The notes under the pieces are model-generated. The model searched no databases and was not told where the DNA came from. It saw only the letters and a list, made by a program, of their open reading frames with translations. DNA of 64,000 nt from Bacteroidota bacterium (GTDB lineage Bacteria > Bacteroidota > Bacteroidia > Chitinophagales > Chitinophagaceae): positions 62,001 to 126,000 of the forward strand of contig JADJSG010000011.1 of the NCBI GenBank assembly GCA_016711825.1. Direction: 5' to 3'. Made by a program: the position numbers and the translations under genes. Shown in pieces: positions 27,981-36,895 of the stretch (positions are counted from its first letter, which is position 1; each line of letters begins with the position of its first letter).

Positions 27981-28583
27981 ATGTCATTACTTTATTACCA
28001 TACTGAAAATACTTTAGAAGCGGGTTGCGACGAAGCTGGCAGAGGTTGTATAGCAGGTCCCGTTTGCGCTGCCGCCGTTATCATGCCTCCCGATTTTTAT
28101 CATCCCTTGCTGAATGATTCTAAAAAATTGAATGAAAAGACAAGATACTTATTGCGCCCCATCATTGAAAAAGAAGCCCTTGCCTTTGGGGTTGCATTTG
28201 TAGACGCACCCGAGATAGACAAAATCAATATTTTACAAGCCTCCTTCAAAGCCATGCATCTGGCATTAGATAAACTTCAAATATCACCGCAACATCTTAT
28301 CATAGATGGGAATAGATTTATACCCTATCGACAAATTCCTCATACCACTATCATAAAGGGCGATAGTAAATATACAGCGATTGCCGCTGCCAGTATCCTG
28401 GCCAAAACCTATCGTGATGATTGCATGTTGCAATTACATCAATCTTTTCCACAGTACCAATGGCAACAAAACAAGGGCTACCCTACCATATCACATAGAA
28501 AAATGGTATCTGCAATTGGACTAAGTCCTTATCATCGTAAGACATTTGCATGTGTACCTAAACCTATTGCTAGTCCTCAATAA
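27981..28583 (+). CDS. rnhB: Ribonuclease HII
   Basis: Removes RNA from RNA-DNA hybrids, including single ribonucleotides in DNA. 200 aa, the usual length. GCDEAGRGCIAGPVCAAAVI at 15-34 gives catalytic Asp17 and Glu18; IIDGNRF carries the third acid; KYTAIAAASILAKTYRDDCM supplies the fourth. The adjacent gene on the opposite strand converges on it. Confidence 0.96.
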   Translation: MSLLYYHTENTLEAGCDEAGRGCIAGPVCAAAVIMPPDFYHPLLNDSKKLNEKTRYLLRPIIEKEALAFGVAFVDAPEIDKINILQASFKAMHLALDKLQISPQHLIIDGNRFIPYRQIPHTTIIKGDSKYTAIAAASILAKTYRDDCMLQLHQSFPQYQWQQNKGYPTISHRKMVSAIGLSPYHRKTFACVPKPIASPQ

Positions 28584-28596
28584 ACAACACACCCTT

Positions 28597-28623
28597 CAAT
28601 CAATACAACCTATTCATTGATTG
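28597..28623. terminator. Weak hairpin between convergent rnhB and phaB-like genes
   Basis: CAATCAAT-N11-ATTGATTG lies between the two convergent stop codons. It is AT-rich and followed by TATTTATT on the plus strand, so terminator function is uncertain. Confidence 0.4.
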
Positions 28624-28664
28624 TATTTATTCTGTTTACTTGACATGACGAGCTTCCCTATTGC

Positions 28665-29411
28665 TTAATAGACATGTTGACCGCCATTGATACTATAGTT
28701 AGCTCCTGTAATGAAACTTGTTTCATCACTTGCCAAAAACGATACCAAATGCGCTACTTCATGAGTACCACCTAAACGACCTAATGGTATTTGGGCTACG
28801 ATTTGGTCACGTACTTTTTCGGGCACCGCCATAACCATATCAGTTGCAATATACCCCGGCGATATTGTATTGACAGTAATACCATACTTCGCCACTTCCA
28901 TGGCAAGGGTTTTTGTAAATCCATGCATACCTGCCTTAGCCGCCGAATAGTTTGTTTGTCCAAATTGACCTCTTTGTCCATTTACCGATGAAATATTGAT
29001 AATACGACCAAACTTTCTTTCAATCATCCCTTCAATTACGTGGCGGGTGCAATTAAACACACTGTTGAGATTCGTATTGATAACAGCATGCCAATCATCT
29101 AAACTCATTTTGGCCAAACGACCATCACGGGTAATCCCTGCATTATTGACTAATATATCGACTGTCCCTAAACGGGTTTCAATTTCCTGAATCATCTTAC
29201 CCACTGAATCAAAATCGCATACATCTCCTTCCACTATATCAATATCAAAACCTTCCTCTTTAAGTTTTTGTTGCCACTCCAGGGCTTTTTCTTTATTTCG
29301 ATAATTGCCTAGCACATGATAGCCATCTTTAAACAATTCTTTACACATGGCAGTGCCAAGTCCTCCTGTAGCTCCCGTAACGAGTGCAATTCTTTTATTA
29401 TTTTGATCCAT
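28665..29411 (-). CDS. phaB: Acetoacetyl-CoA reductase, PhaB/FabG-type short-chain dehydrogenase
   Basis: 248 aa NADP(H)-dependent short-chain dehydrogenase. TGATGGLG at 12-19 binds the cofactor, NNAGITRD at 89-96 is the NAG motif, and Ser142, Tyr155 and Lys159 form the catalytic triad. The stretch GRIINISSVNGQRGQFGQTNYSAAKAG is much closer to PhaB acetoacetyl-CoA reductases than to the housekeeping FabG (from memory of Cupriavidus PhaB). PhaB makes 3-hydroxybutyryl-CoA for polyhydroxyalkanoate synthesis. No phaA, phaC or phasin gene is visible within the window, so the pathway assignment is inferred. It may have been gained by transfer. Confidence 0.85.
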   Translation of the reverse strand: MDQNNKRIALVTGATGGLGTAMCKELFKDGYHVLGNYRNKEKALEWQQKLKEEGFDIDIVEGDVCDFDSVGKMIQEIETRLGTVDILVNNAGITRDGRLAKMSLDDWHAVINTNLNSVFNCTRHVIEGMIERKFGRIINISSVNGQRGQFGQTNYSAAKAGMHGFTKTLAMEVAKYGITVNTISPGYIATDMVMAVPEKVRDQIVAQIPLGRLGGTHEVAHLVSFLASDETSFITGANYSINGGQHVY

Positions 29412-29564
29412 AGTTCATTATTTTATACGATGAAGGTAAATAAGAATTTGATGAATTAAAAGAGAATGCTGAATAAATTATTGTTTTATTTGAGCATGTT
29501 TCGATTTTTATAAAAAATGCAGTCTGTATTGTTTTTATTAACTTTACACTATAAGATAATTTAT

Positions 29565-29572
29565 TACTTTCG
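29565..29572 (+). promoter_or_regulatory. -7 box of the ECF sigma operon
   Basis: TACTTTCG, one base from TAnnTTTG, ends 12 nt before the GTG start of the sigma gene. The -33 region is poor (TTTA). Confidence 0.4.
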
Positions 29573-29584
29573 TACATCGAATCT

Positions 29585-30151
29585 GTGAATACCCAACTTA
29601 AAAATCTTAAAGACGAAGAGTTAATACATTTGTACAAAACAAAAAAAAGTGCAGAAGTAATGGGTATTTTATATGATCGATATGCCCACCTGGTTTATGG
29701 TGTTTGCCTTAAATATCTTAAAAATACAGAAAATGCAAAAGATGCGATGATGCAGATTTTTGAAAAACTTTTTGTAGATTTATCAAAGCATGATATCCAG
29801 CTTTTTAAGGCTTGGCTGTATAGGGTATCTCAAAATTATTGTTTTATGCAATTGCGTAGCAATAACCATTTGGTGAAGTCTGTGGAGTTTTTTACAGATA
29901 GTAGTATGGAATATGAAGAAACATTGCATCCTCTAGCTGAAAAAGAAAAAATGTTAGACCAAATGGAGTTAGCCCTGGAAGAATTGACAGATGAGCAGAA
30001 AAAATGTATCTTGCTTTTTTATATAGAAAAAAAAACCTATCAAGAAATTATGCAAGAAACGGGTTTAACATTTATGCAAGTAAAAAGCAATATACAAAAT
30101 GGTAAAAGAAATTTAAAAATTAAAATGAGCGAGAAAAAGATTCATGAGTGA
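29585..30151 (+). CDS. ECF-type RNA polymerase sigma factor
   Basis: 188 aa with a GTG start. Region 2 is seen in LYDRYAHLVYGVCLKYLKNTENAKDAMMQIFEKLF and AWLYRVSQNYCFMQLR; region 4 in ALEELTDEQKKCILLFYIEKKTYQEIMQETGLTFMQVKSNIQNGKRNLKI, the helix-turn-helix that reads the -35 element. There is no extra domain. It overlaps the next gene, its likely anti-sigma factor, by 8 bp, so the two are translationally coupled. Confidence 0.93.
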   Translation: MNTQLKNLKDEELIHLYKTKKSAEVMGILYDRYAHLVYGVCLKYLKNTENAKDAMMQIFEKLFVDLSKHDIQLFKAWLYRVSQNYCFMQLRSNNHLVKSVEFFTDSSMEYEETLHPLAEKEKMLDQMELALEELTDEQKKCILLFYIEKKTYQEIMQETGLTFMQVKSNIQNGKRNLKIKMSEKKIHE

Positions 30152-31346
30152 TTTATCTTCCATATTTACACAAAGTCATTGCATTTCTAAAACGCAAATG
30201 CTGGCTTATATTCAGCAAAAACTGGATAAGGAAGAGGCGTATCTGGTAGAATCTCATATCAATGATTGTCAATTTTGCAATGATGCCCTTGACGCTTTGA
30301 TAGAAGCCGATTTAGTAGAAACCGAACAAATACTTCATGAAGTAAAAAGCACATTGAATCAAAAATTATTTCCTGTATTAAAACAAGAAACGAATAGTCA
30401 TACAGCGAATAATAATATCAGGGATTTTGAAATCAGTAAAAAAACTTTGAGTCGTTGGCTGGCAGCTGCAAGTATATTATTACTCATAGGTCTGGGTGGA
30501 TATACCGTATTTTCATATATTAAATCGAACAAACAAGAGTTGTCTATGAACGAAAAAGGCAACCCTAAATCCACTTACAAAGCGCCTTATGCTACTACCC
30601 CAAGCAATCATGGTGAAACAATCGAATTGCGCATTGAAGAGAATGACACCTTTAGAAAATATGCCTCTGAAAAGAAAAATGATATAGTACCGCCAAATAC
30701 AAAAACCACTACCGTTCAAACAGCCCCTAAAAGCTTAGAAAATAAACCTGCAACTGATATAGTTTCTAAGGAAGAAGCCTTCAGTGAAGAAGTAAATATG
30801 CCCATTGTTGCAACTAGCCCTGTAAAAGATATGGCCACAGATGAACCTACCAGGGCCATGGACAATGAGGCTTCGCAAACCGAACAATACAAAGCACCAC
30901 AAGTGGCACCTGTAACAATAGCCCAGAAGAAAAGTGCATATGGCATGAAACAGGAAAAAAGTTTGAATAATCAACAACAAAATCAATTAAGCTATCCACA
31001 AAACAATGTAAATAATAATATCGACATCGTACAAAAAAATACAAATCCCATTTCTACACAACTAAATGAAGAAGAACTTGCAAATGAAAAACAATGGACT
31101 CCATTTGAACAAGGGATGAATTATTTCAATAATAAAAAATATAAGAAAAGTATTCCATTATTTGAAAAAGCGTTAAAAAAGGCAAAAGGTATTGAACGCG
31201 AAGACATCCTCTATCACCTGGCCCTAGCCTATGAAAATACAGGCAAATACGAAAAATCAATGGAACTGTATGCTTCATTAAGCAATAGCCAAAAATATCG
31301 TGCAGCTGTAAGCAGAAAATTACAGGAAATAAAGACTAAAAAATAG
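30144..31346 (+). CDS. Anti-sigma factor-like membrane protein with C-terminal TPR
   Basis: 400 aa. The N terminus holds a zinc-binding anti-sigma signature, His38-x3-Cys42-x2-Cys45 (HINDCQFC). A membrane helix follows near 102-126 (WLAAASILLLIGLGGYTVFSYI), then a long periplasmic Pro/Gln/Asn-rich linker, and at the end a tetratricopeptide-like pair (EQGMNYFNNKKYKKSIPLFEKALKKA and EDILYHLALAYENTGKYEKSMELYASL). It probably holds the coupled ECF sigma factor at the membrane; the TPR part might sense a periplasmic partner. The regulated genes are not known. Confidence 0.85.
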   Translation: MSDLSSIFTQSHCISKTQMLAYIQQKLDKEEAYLVESHINDCQFCNDALDALIEADLVETEQILHEVKSTLNQKLFPVLKQETNSHTANNNIRDFEISKKTLSRWLAAASILLLIGLGGYTVFSYIKSNKQELSMNEKGNPKSTYKAPYATTPSNHGETIELRIEENDTFRKYASEKKNDIVPPNTKTTTVQTAPKSLENKPATDIVSKEEAFSEEVNMPIVATSPVKDMATDEPTRAMDNEASQTEQYKAPQVAPVTIAQKKSAYGMKQEKSLNNQQQNQLSYPQNNVNNNIDIVQKNTNPISTQLNEEELANEKQWTPFEQGMNYFNNKKYKKSIPLFEKALKKAKGIEREDILYHLALAYENTGKYEKSMELYASLSNSQKYRAAVSRKLQEIKTKK

Positions 31347-31464
31347 CCATTAACAAGCAAACACATTGAACTCAGATTTTCTATTAAAATGATTGCATCC
31401 AATTAAAAGATGCATTTGATGGAAACACCTGAAAAATTTAAGTGAAATCTTTAAGGAGGGGCAC

Positions 31465-32004
31465 TTAGGTGGTTTTCTTAAACAATTGAGGATCTCCAAA
31501 AAAGAAATACAATATACTTATTGCAATAATAGCCGAAATCACGATAGCTAATATAGTAATTGTTCTTTTCTGCGCTGTATTGATTGATTCTAACTTATGC
31601 ATTTCACCCAAACGGTTTACCGTATTTTCCATTTTATTGAAGGCTGTTTCACCTTTAATGATATAGTCATACGCTCCATTTCTCATACTGTCTAAAGCAA
31701 TATTGATATTATCTTGCCCTGAAAACATTATCACTTTCGTTTCCGGACTTTTTTGTTTAATTTCTTTTAAAATCTCAACCCCATTTTTAGCGTCGGCATT
31801 GTTTGCACTCAAATGATAATCCAATACCACTATTTCTGGTTTTAGTTTTTCAATGTGGGGCATTGCATCTTCCCCATTTTCAAACATTTTTAATTCGAAA
31901 ATATACCTTTCCACCAAATAATCTTTGATCATCTCAGTTTGTACGGGGTCATCGTCAATGATAAACATGAACCGCACGTTTTCAAGCATTATATTTTCTT
32001 CCAT
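31465..32004 (-). CDS. Response-regulator receiver protein with C-terminal membrane anchor
   Basis: 179 aa. The receiver fold is complete: acidic pocket Asp17-Asp19 (FIIDDDP), phosphorylation site Asp62 (VVLDYHL), Ser95 at the switch position (IMFSG) and Lys117 (IIKG). The usual DNA-binding output domain is absent. Instead a short helix (KMENTVNRLGEMHKLES) leads to a hydrophobic segment at about 148-169 (TITILAIVISAIIAISILYFFFG), predicted to anchor the protein to the inner membrane with the receiver in the cytoplasm. No histidine kinase is adjacent. A receiver with only a membrane tail is uncommon. Confidence 0.85.
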   Translation of the reverse strand: MEENIMLENVRFMFIIDDDPVQTEMIKDYLVERYIFELKMFENGEDAMPHIEKLKPEIVVLDYHLSANNADAKNGVEILKEIKQKSPETKVIMFSGQDNINIALDSMRNGAYDYIIKGETAFNKMENTVNRLGEMHKLESINTAQKRTITILAIVISAIIAISILYFFFGDPQLFKKTT

Positions 32005-32115
32005 AATGAGTTAAATTTTTCGAAAGTTAATCAATTCCATTTTATCTGCAAATATAAAAATTAAAATGTACCTTTTTTGATGATTATTATCAGATTTATA
32101 ATCATAAAATTTAAG

Positions 32116-32123
32116 TAGTTTTG
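32116..32123 (+). promoter_or_regulatory. TAnnTTTG box of the universal stress protein gene
   Basis: TAGTTTTG ends 19 nt before the ATG. The -33 element is not clear. Confidence 0.5.
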
Positions 32124-32142
32124 TACTAAATAATTATAGTAT

Positions 32143-32967
32143 ATGAATACCCTTTTAATCCCAACCGATTTTTCTCCAATAGCAGACAATGCGCTTCAAT
32201 ACGCAATTGATATGGCTAAAAAATACCAATTTGACATTTTATTGTATAATGTTGTTCAGTTATCGACTCCTGACTTTTCACATTTAGCAAATGTTGATGA
32301 TTTTAGTAATATCATAGAAGAAGTTAAAAAGAAAATGGATGAGAAAGTTACTTTGCTTCAAAATTTGCATCCTGAAATAACATTTTCATGTGAAGTAGAA
32401 ACAGGATTGTTGATTGACTGTATCAATGACAAATGCAATCAAATTAATCCTATTGCAATGTTGATGGGCATTACAGGCTCAGGTACCGGAATGGACAAAT
32501 TGATAGGAAGCAATGCCATTTTAGCTATGAAACACATAAAACATCCTGTGATTATCGTACCAAAAGATGCGTCCTTTAAATCTATAGAAAATATTTGTTT
32601 GGCTTGCGATCTTAAAAATGTTTTAACTTCTACTCCACTTATTGAAATTAAAGTATTTACTAAACTTTTTAATGCTCGATTGAATGTGTTGAATATCGAT
32701 TATAAAAATCGAAACTTCAGTGCGCAAACATCAACTGAACTTCAAAATTTAGAATATATTTTAGAAGAAGTCAATCATGAATTGCATTTTATAGAAAATG
32801 AAAATGTATCTGATGCTATCAATGATTTTATATCTACAAAACATATGGATATGTTGATTATGATACCCAAAAAACATTCTTTTTTCGAAAGTTTATTTCA
32901 TAAAAGCAAATCAAAAGAAATGGCTTACCAAAGTCATATCCCTATTTTAGCGCTTCATCAAGATTAG
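32143..32967 (+). CDS. Universal stress protein, tandem UspA domains
   Basis: 274 aa. The first half starts TLLIPTDFSPIADNALQYAIDMAKKYQFDILLYNVV and carries the ATP-type glycine loop MGITGSGTGMDKLIGSNA with HPVIIVP. The second half (ICLACDLKNVLTSTPLIEIKVF ... MLIMIPKKHSFFESLFHKSKSKEMAYQSHIPILALHQ) is a diverged copy with a weaker loop. Usp proteins help survival under starvation and stress. The 3' end overlaps the convergent GNAT gene by 26 bp. Confidence 0.9.
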   Translation: MNTLLIPTDFSPIADNALQYAIDMAKKYQFDILLYNVVQLSTPDFSHLANVDDFSNIIEEVKKKMDEKVTLLQNLHPEITFSCEVETGLLIDCINDKCNQINPIAMLMGITGSGTGMDKLIGSNAILAMKHIKHPVIIVPKDASFKSIENICLACDLKNVLTSTPLIEIKVFTKLFNARLNVLNIDYKNRNFSAQTSTELQNLEYILEEVNHELHFIENENVSDAINDFISTKHMDMLIMIPKKHSFFESLFHKSKSKEMAYQSHIPILALHQD

Positions 32968-33448
32968 TCAATGAGCCTTCATCGCGAAGGCATTCATGAT
33001 TGATAGGTATAGTTAAAGTTTTTTTTATAAAATGGTATCCCTTTGCTTTAAAATCATTTTCTTGGTAAAATCTATGTGCCTCCGTATTAGTCAAATAGGC
33101 GTCTAACATCATCACCTGACAATCATTTTGTTTTGCAATTATTTCTAATTGCTTCACTAACAAATGTCCTATTTGTTGTGATCGGTGTTTTGCATCAACT
33201 ATTAAATTATCAATTTCTAAATACTTACCACAATACAATTTAGTTGCTATCCAAAAGCCACTTACCCCAACAATATCGTCACCTTTCTTAGCTATGATTT
33301 GTGCATAACGATGGGGTATCATCTCTTGCAGATAATGTTGATACATTGCAATAGTCAGAGAAGGGGTAAGTTGAACGATTAAATGATAATTTTGCATCAT
33401 TTGATCTAAGGTATACACTGTATATATATCAATAGCTGAATCCTGCAT
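32942..33448 (-). CDS. GNAT-family N-acetyltransferase
   Basis: 168 aa from an ATG at 33448; a longer frame with TTG at 33499 is possible but adds a weak N terminus. The acetyl-CoA-binding motif is VDAKHRSQQIGHLLVKQLEIIAKQND (Q/RxxGxG/A form, here QQIGHLL), preceded by strand LEIDNLIV and followed by LDAYLTNTEAHRFYQENDFKAKGYHFIKK, the typical motif B. The substrate cannot be inferred. It converges on the universal stress gene with a 26-bp overlap. Confidence 0.85.
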   Translation of the reverse strand: MQDSAIDIYTVYTLDQMMQNYHLIVQLTPSLTIAMYQHYLQEMIPHRYAQIIAKKGDDIVGVSGFWIATKLYCGKYLEIDNLIVDAKHRSQQIGHLLVKQLEIIAKQNDCQVMMLDAYLTNTEAHRFYQENDFKAKGYHFIKKTLTIPINHECLRDEGSLTNLDEALK

Positions 33449-33694
33449 AAAATGGTTTAAGGTTAAGTTGATAGATAGGGTTAAATTTCCAGTATTCAAG
33501 TTGAAACAAAATATGATACATTAAATCCCATATTATAAACACATACTGCTTATTCTACACAATTACAATTGTTTTTTTTAAAACACACATTGATTAAGCA
33601 ATCGAAATTCAATCAAATATAATATAAGTTTTTTGATAGGAGAAAATCACAATTCATATATTTATATATATTTGCCAAAATCAAAATCAACGAT

Positions 33695-35092
33695 ATGCTA
33701 AAAATAAAATTTGGAACGGATGGCTGGCGAGCAATTATAGCTCAGGAATATACTGTAGAAAATGTTGCCAGAGTGACTCACGCTGTTTGTTTATGGCTTA
33801 AAAACCAAACCAATAACCCTTCAGTGGTGATAGGATATGATTGTCGATTTGGTGGCGAACTATTTACCGAAACGGCCATCAAAGTATTGTGTAGCAACGA
33901 TATTAAAGTATTTACTCATAAAGGTTTTGTAAGTACCCCTATGATTTCATTTGGCGTATTGCAATATCAATGTGCACAAGGTATCGTTATCACAGCAAGT
34001 CACAATCCACCTTCCTACAATGGGTTTAAGCTTAAAGGTGCTCATGGTGGCCCTACCCCACCTCACCAAATTGCAGAAGTTGAAAACCTCATACCTGATG
34101 CCGTGGTACCGATTAGTGGTGATTTATCAGATTTTGAGAAAAAAGGATTATTGGTTTATGTTGATTTAGAAAAAGATTATGAAGATTATATCAGATCCAA
34201 GTTCGACATTGTTTCAATGAATCAATCACCCTTTAAAATGGCATATGATGCCATGTTTGGCGCTGGACAGCGAGTGATGAAAAATCTTTTTCCCAAGGCT
34301 TTACATTTACATTGTGAAGTGAATCCATTCTTTAATGGAATTTCACCTGAGCCTTTACATAAAAATCTATTGGAGTTGTCGGCGGTCATTCAAAACACCC
34401 CGGAATTAAAATTTGGATTAGCCAATGATGGCGATGCCGACAGAATAGCATTATATGATGAAGATGGCAAATACATTGATTCTCATCACATCATACTTTT
34501 ATTGATACACTATTTACATAAATATAAAAACCTAACAGGCAAAGTCGCCATTGCTGCTTCAACTACTTTACGTGTTAATAAACTTTGTGCACTTTATGGC
34601 TTACCCTGCGAAGTAACCCCAATTGGTTTTAAATATATAAGCGAAATCATGATGCATGAAGATGTATTGGTAGGTGGAGAAGAAAGTGGAGGAATCAGTG
34701 TAAAGGGTCATATCCCTGAACGTGATGGCATTTATGATGGGTTAGTGATTTATGAATTTATGAATGCTACTGGCAAATCCCTGAAGGAACTATGTGCTGA
34801 AATTTACGAAATAGTTGGCCAATTTTATTATGAGCGTGCAGACTTACATTTACTTGAAAGTCAAAAGCAACAAGCCATTGAACGATGCAAAGCGGGCATA
34901 ACCGCATTTGGTAGCTACCCTGTAGTGGATACAAATTTTATTGATGGATTTAAATATGAATTGCCAAATCATTGCTGGACAATGATACGTGCATCTGGTA
35001 CAGAACCATTATTGAGAATATATGCAGAAGGTAATACGTTAGAGGAAGTGAACGATATTTTATTACAAGTTCGAAACACCTTAGGGGTTTAA
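33695..35092 (+). CDS. Phosphoglucomutase/phosphomannomutase family protein
   Basis: A 465-aa alpha-D-phosphohexomutase. KFGTDGWRA opens domain 1; ITASHNPPSYNGFKLK at 99-114 contains the phospho-serine Ser102; NDGDADRIALYDEDG is the metal loop; VGGEESGGISVKGHIPERDGIYDGL is the sugar-binding loop of domain 3; IRASGTEPLLRIYAEG is the phosphate-binding loop of domain 4. It interconverts hexose 1- and 6-phosphates; glucose versus mannose preference is not decided by sequence. A TATATTTG box lies at 33667-33674. Confidence 0.93.
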   Translation: MLKIKFGTDGWRAIIAQEYTVENVARVTHAVCLWLKNQTNNPSVVIGYDCRFGGELFTETAIKVLCSNDIKVFTHKGFVSTPMISFGVLQYQCAQGIVITASHNPPSYNGFKLKGAHGGPTPPHQIAEVENLIPDAVVPISGDLSDFEKKGLLVYVDLEKDYEDYIRSKFDIVSMNQSPFKMAYDAMFGAGQRVMKNLFPKALHLHCEVNPFFNGISPEPLHKNLLELSAVIQNTPELKFGLANDGDADRIALYDEDGKYIDSHHIILLLIHYLHKYKNLTGKVAIAASTTLRVNKLCALYGLPCEVTPIGFKYISEIMMHEDVLVGGEESGGISVKGHIPERDGIYDGLVIYEFMNATGKSLKELCAEIYEIVGQFYYERADLHLLESQKQQAIERCKAGITAFGSYPVVDTNFIDGFKYELPNHCWTMIRASGTEPLLRIYAEGNTLEEVNDILLQVRNTLGV

Positions 35093-35205
35093 TACCTATA
35101 GACCTTTCTATAAAGCGTGTTCATAAAAAATGGTGGTTTCGACACACTATATTTTGTGTAAAATCTTGCAGGTTATCATGCAGCTAATGATAAGCTGAAT
35201 AGCAC

Positions 35206-35913
35206 TTATATTGAAAACTTCATTTTCCAAACCCCAAAAATCGCTTCCTTTACTATACCCTTGGTCATTTTAGAATGGCCTTCTTTTCTATCAATAAAAG
35301 TAATAGGAATTTCTTTTAATTTAAAACCTTTACGCCAAGCCCTATATTTCATTTCAATTTGAAATGCGTAACCTATAAAGCGAATATTATCCAGATTTAT
35401 ATTTTCAAGTACATTTCGTTTGTAACAAACAAAACCGGCAGTACAATCTTTAACAGGCATAAAAGTAATCATTCGAACATACAACGATGCCCCATAGGAA
35501 ATAAACACCCTATTTAATGGCCAATTTTCCACTTTGCCTGATTTAATATACCGTGAGCCTATACTTACATCATTGCCATCTTCATGTACACTTTTATACA
35601 ACCTTATTAAGTCAGCAGGATTGTGTGAAAAATCAGCATCCATTTCAAAAATATAATCATATTTCCTTTCAATACTCCATTTAAAACCTGCAATATATGC
35701 AGTACCTAAACCTTGCTTACCTGATCGTTCTATTAAAAAAAGCTGGTCTTTAAAGGTTTGTTGCAATTGCTTCACCACATTGCCAGTACCATCAGGGGAG
35801 CCATCATCAACGATTAAGATATGAAACTGTTCAGGCAAAGAAAATACGGATCGAATTATCTTTTCGATATTTTCAATTTCATTAAAAGTTGGTATAATTA
35901 CAATTTTATTCAA
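35206..35913 (-). CDS. Polyprenol monophosphomannose synthase-like glycosyltransferase (GT2)
   Basis: 235 aa with a TTG start. ILIVDDGSPDGTGNVV (residues 33-48) and FEMDADFSHNP (DxD-type metal site) identify family 2; IGSRYIKSGKVENWPLNRVFISYGASLYVR and VKDCTAGFVCYKR are signatures of the Dpm1 group, which transfers a sugar from a GDP- or UDP-sugar to polyprenyl phosphate. The C terminus lacks the membrane domain of longer relatives. Minus-strand TAAATTTG at 35918-35925 ends only 4 nt before the TTG. Confidence 0.9.
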   Translation of the reverse strand: MNKIVIIPTFNEIENIEKIIRSVFSLPEQFHILIVDDGSPDGTGNVVKQLQQTFKDQLFLIERSGKQGLGTAYIAGFKWSIERKYDYIFEMDADFSHNPADLIRLYKSVHEDGNDVSIGSRYIKSGKVENWPLNRVFISYGASLYVRMITFMPVKDCTAGFVCYKRNVLENINLDNIRFIGYAFQIEMKYRAWRKGFKLKEIPITFIDRKEGHSKMTKGIVKEAIFGVWKMKFSI

Positions 35914-35984
35914 TAGGCAAATTTAAAATAGAAAACTCATAGATTAGGATTATAAAAACAATATTAATACGAAAATATTGTTTC

Positions 35985-36758
35985 TTATACTTTTTTTAAC
36001 TTAGCGTCAAAATAAATTTTAGAAAGCACCTTTTTGGTATCAAGGGCAAAATCACCTTTCATAATCCAGTCGTAATAACTAGGTTCTGAGGCAAATACAC
36101 TTAACACAGGTTTGTCTTTATGTTTTCCAAAATTAAATACAGGCACATTGTTGACTAATTTTAATCTTCTGGCATAATCTAAAGAATCATCACCATTTGA
36201 AAAGTTACCAAGAAAAGGTACATTATTTTCGATGTCTTGATAATGGTTAATTTGTGCCATTAATATATCTATGGTCGCTAATGCATCTGCTTCGGCACTA
36301 TGGGCATTTTCGAGTTCCTTGCCGCAATAAAATTTGTATGCAGCAGACAAAGTACGAGGTTCTTTTTTAAAAAAGATTTGTTGTACATCTACTAAATGTC
36401 TTTCTCTAAAATTTACTTCGATACCCACACGCAAAAACTCTTCAGTAAGAATAGGAAAGTCAAATTTATTGCTGTTAAATCCGCATAAATCACATTGATC
36501 TAAAAATTGTTTAATGCCATTTGCAAGCTCTTTAAATGTAGGCTCATTGGCTACATCAGCATCATAGATACCATGTACTTCAGAAGAGGCTAAAGGTATC
36601 GGAATTGTAGGGTTCATCCTTCTTGTTTTCACCTCTCTACTCCCATCTGGATTCACCTTGATAATTGAAATTTCTACAATTCTGTCTTGTGTCACACTGG
36701 TGCCAGTGGTTTCTAAATCTACACAAGCTATTGGACGGGTTAATGCTAAATTCATCAT
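35985..36758 (-). CDS. 3'-5' exonuclease, DnaQ/epsilon-like
   Basis: A 257-aa DEDDh exonuclease. CVDLETTGTSVTQDRIVEISI gives catalytic Asp14 and Glu16; CDLCGFNSNKFDFPILTEEFLR carries the second Asp; and NAHSAEADALATIDILMAQ carries the His and final Asp. The C-terminal extension of about 70 residues (FNFGKHKDKPVLSVFASEPSYYDWIMKGDF) matches the common short module that follows such domains in Bacteroidota. It may be a proofreading or repair nuclease. Confidence 0.92.
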   Translation of the reverse strand: MMNLALTRPIACVDLETTGTSVTQDRIVEISIIKVNPDGSREVKTRRMNPTIPIPLASSEVHGIYDADVANEPTFKELANGIKQFLDQCDLCGFNSNKFDFPILTEEFLRVGIEVNFRERHLVDVQQIFFKKEPRTLSAAYKFYCGKELENAHSAEADALATIDILMAQINHYQDIENNVPFLGNFSNGDDSLDYARRLKLVNNVPVFNFGKHKDKPVLSVFASEPSYYDWIMKGDFALDTKKVLSKIYFDAKLKKV

Positions 36759-36895
36759 GCTACATTAGTTGAAAAGTGATATGGTATTTAATGAACTAAA
36801 AAGGCTTCTCATTTTATTATAATAAAGCTTCTAAAATAGTCATTATTCATGAAAATCATATAAATATTGTGCTTATAATCAATGCACAAGATGAA

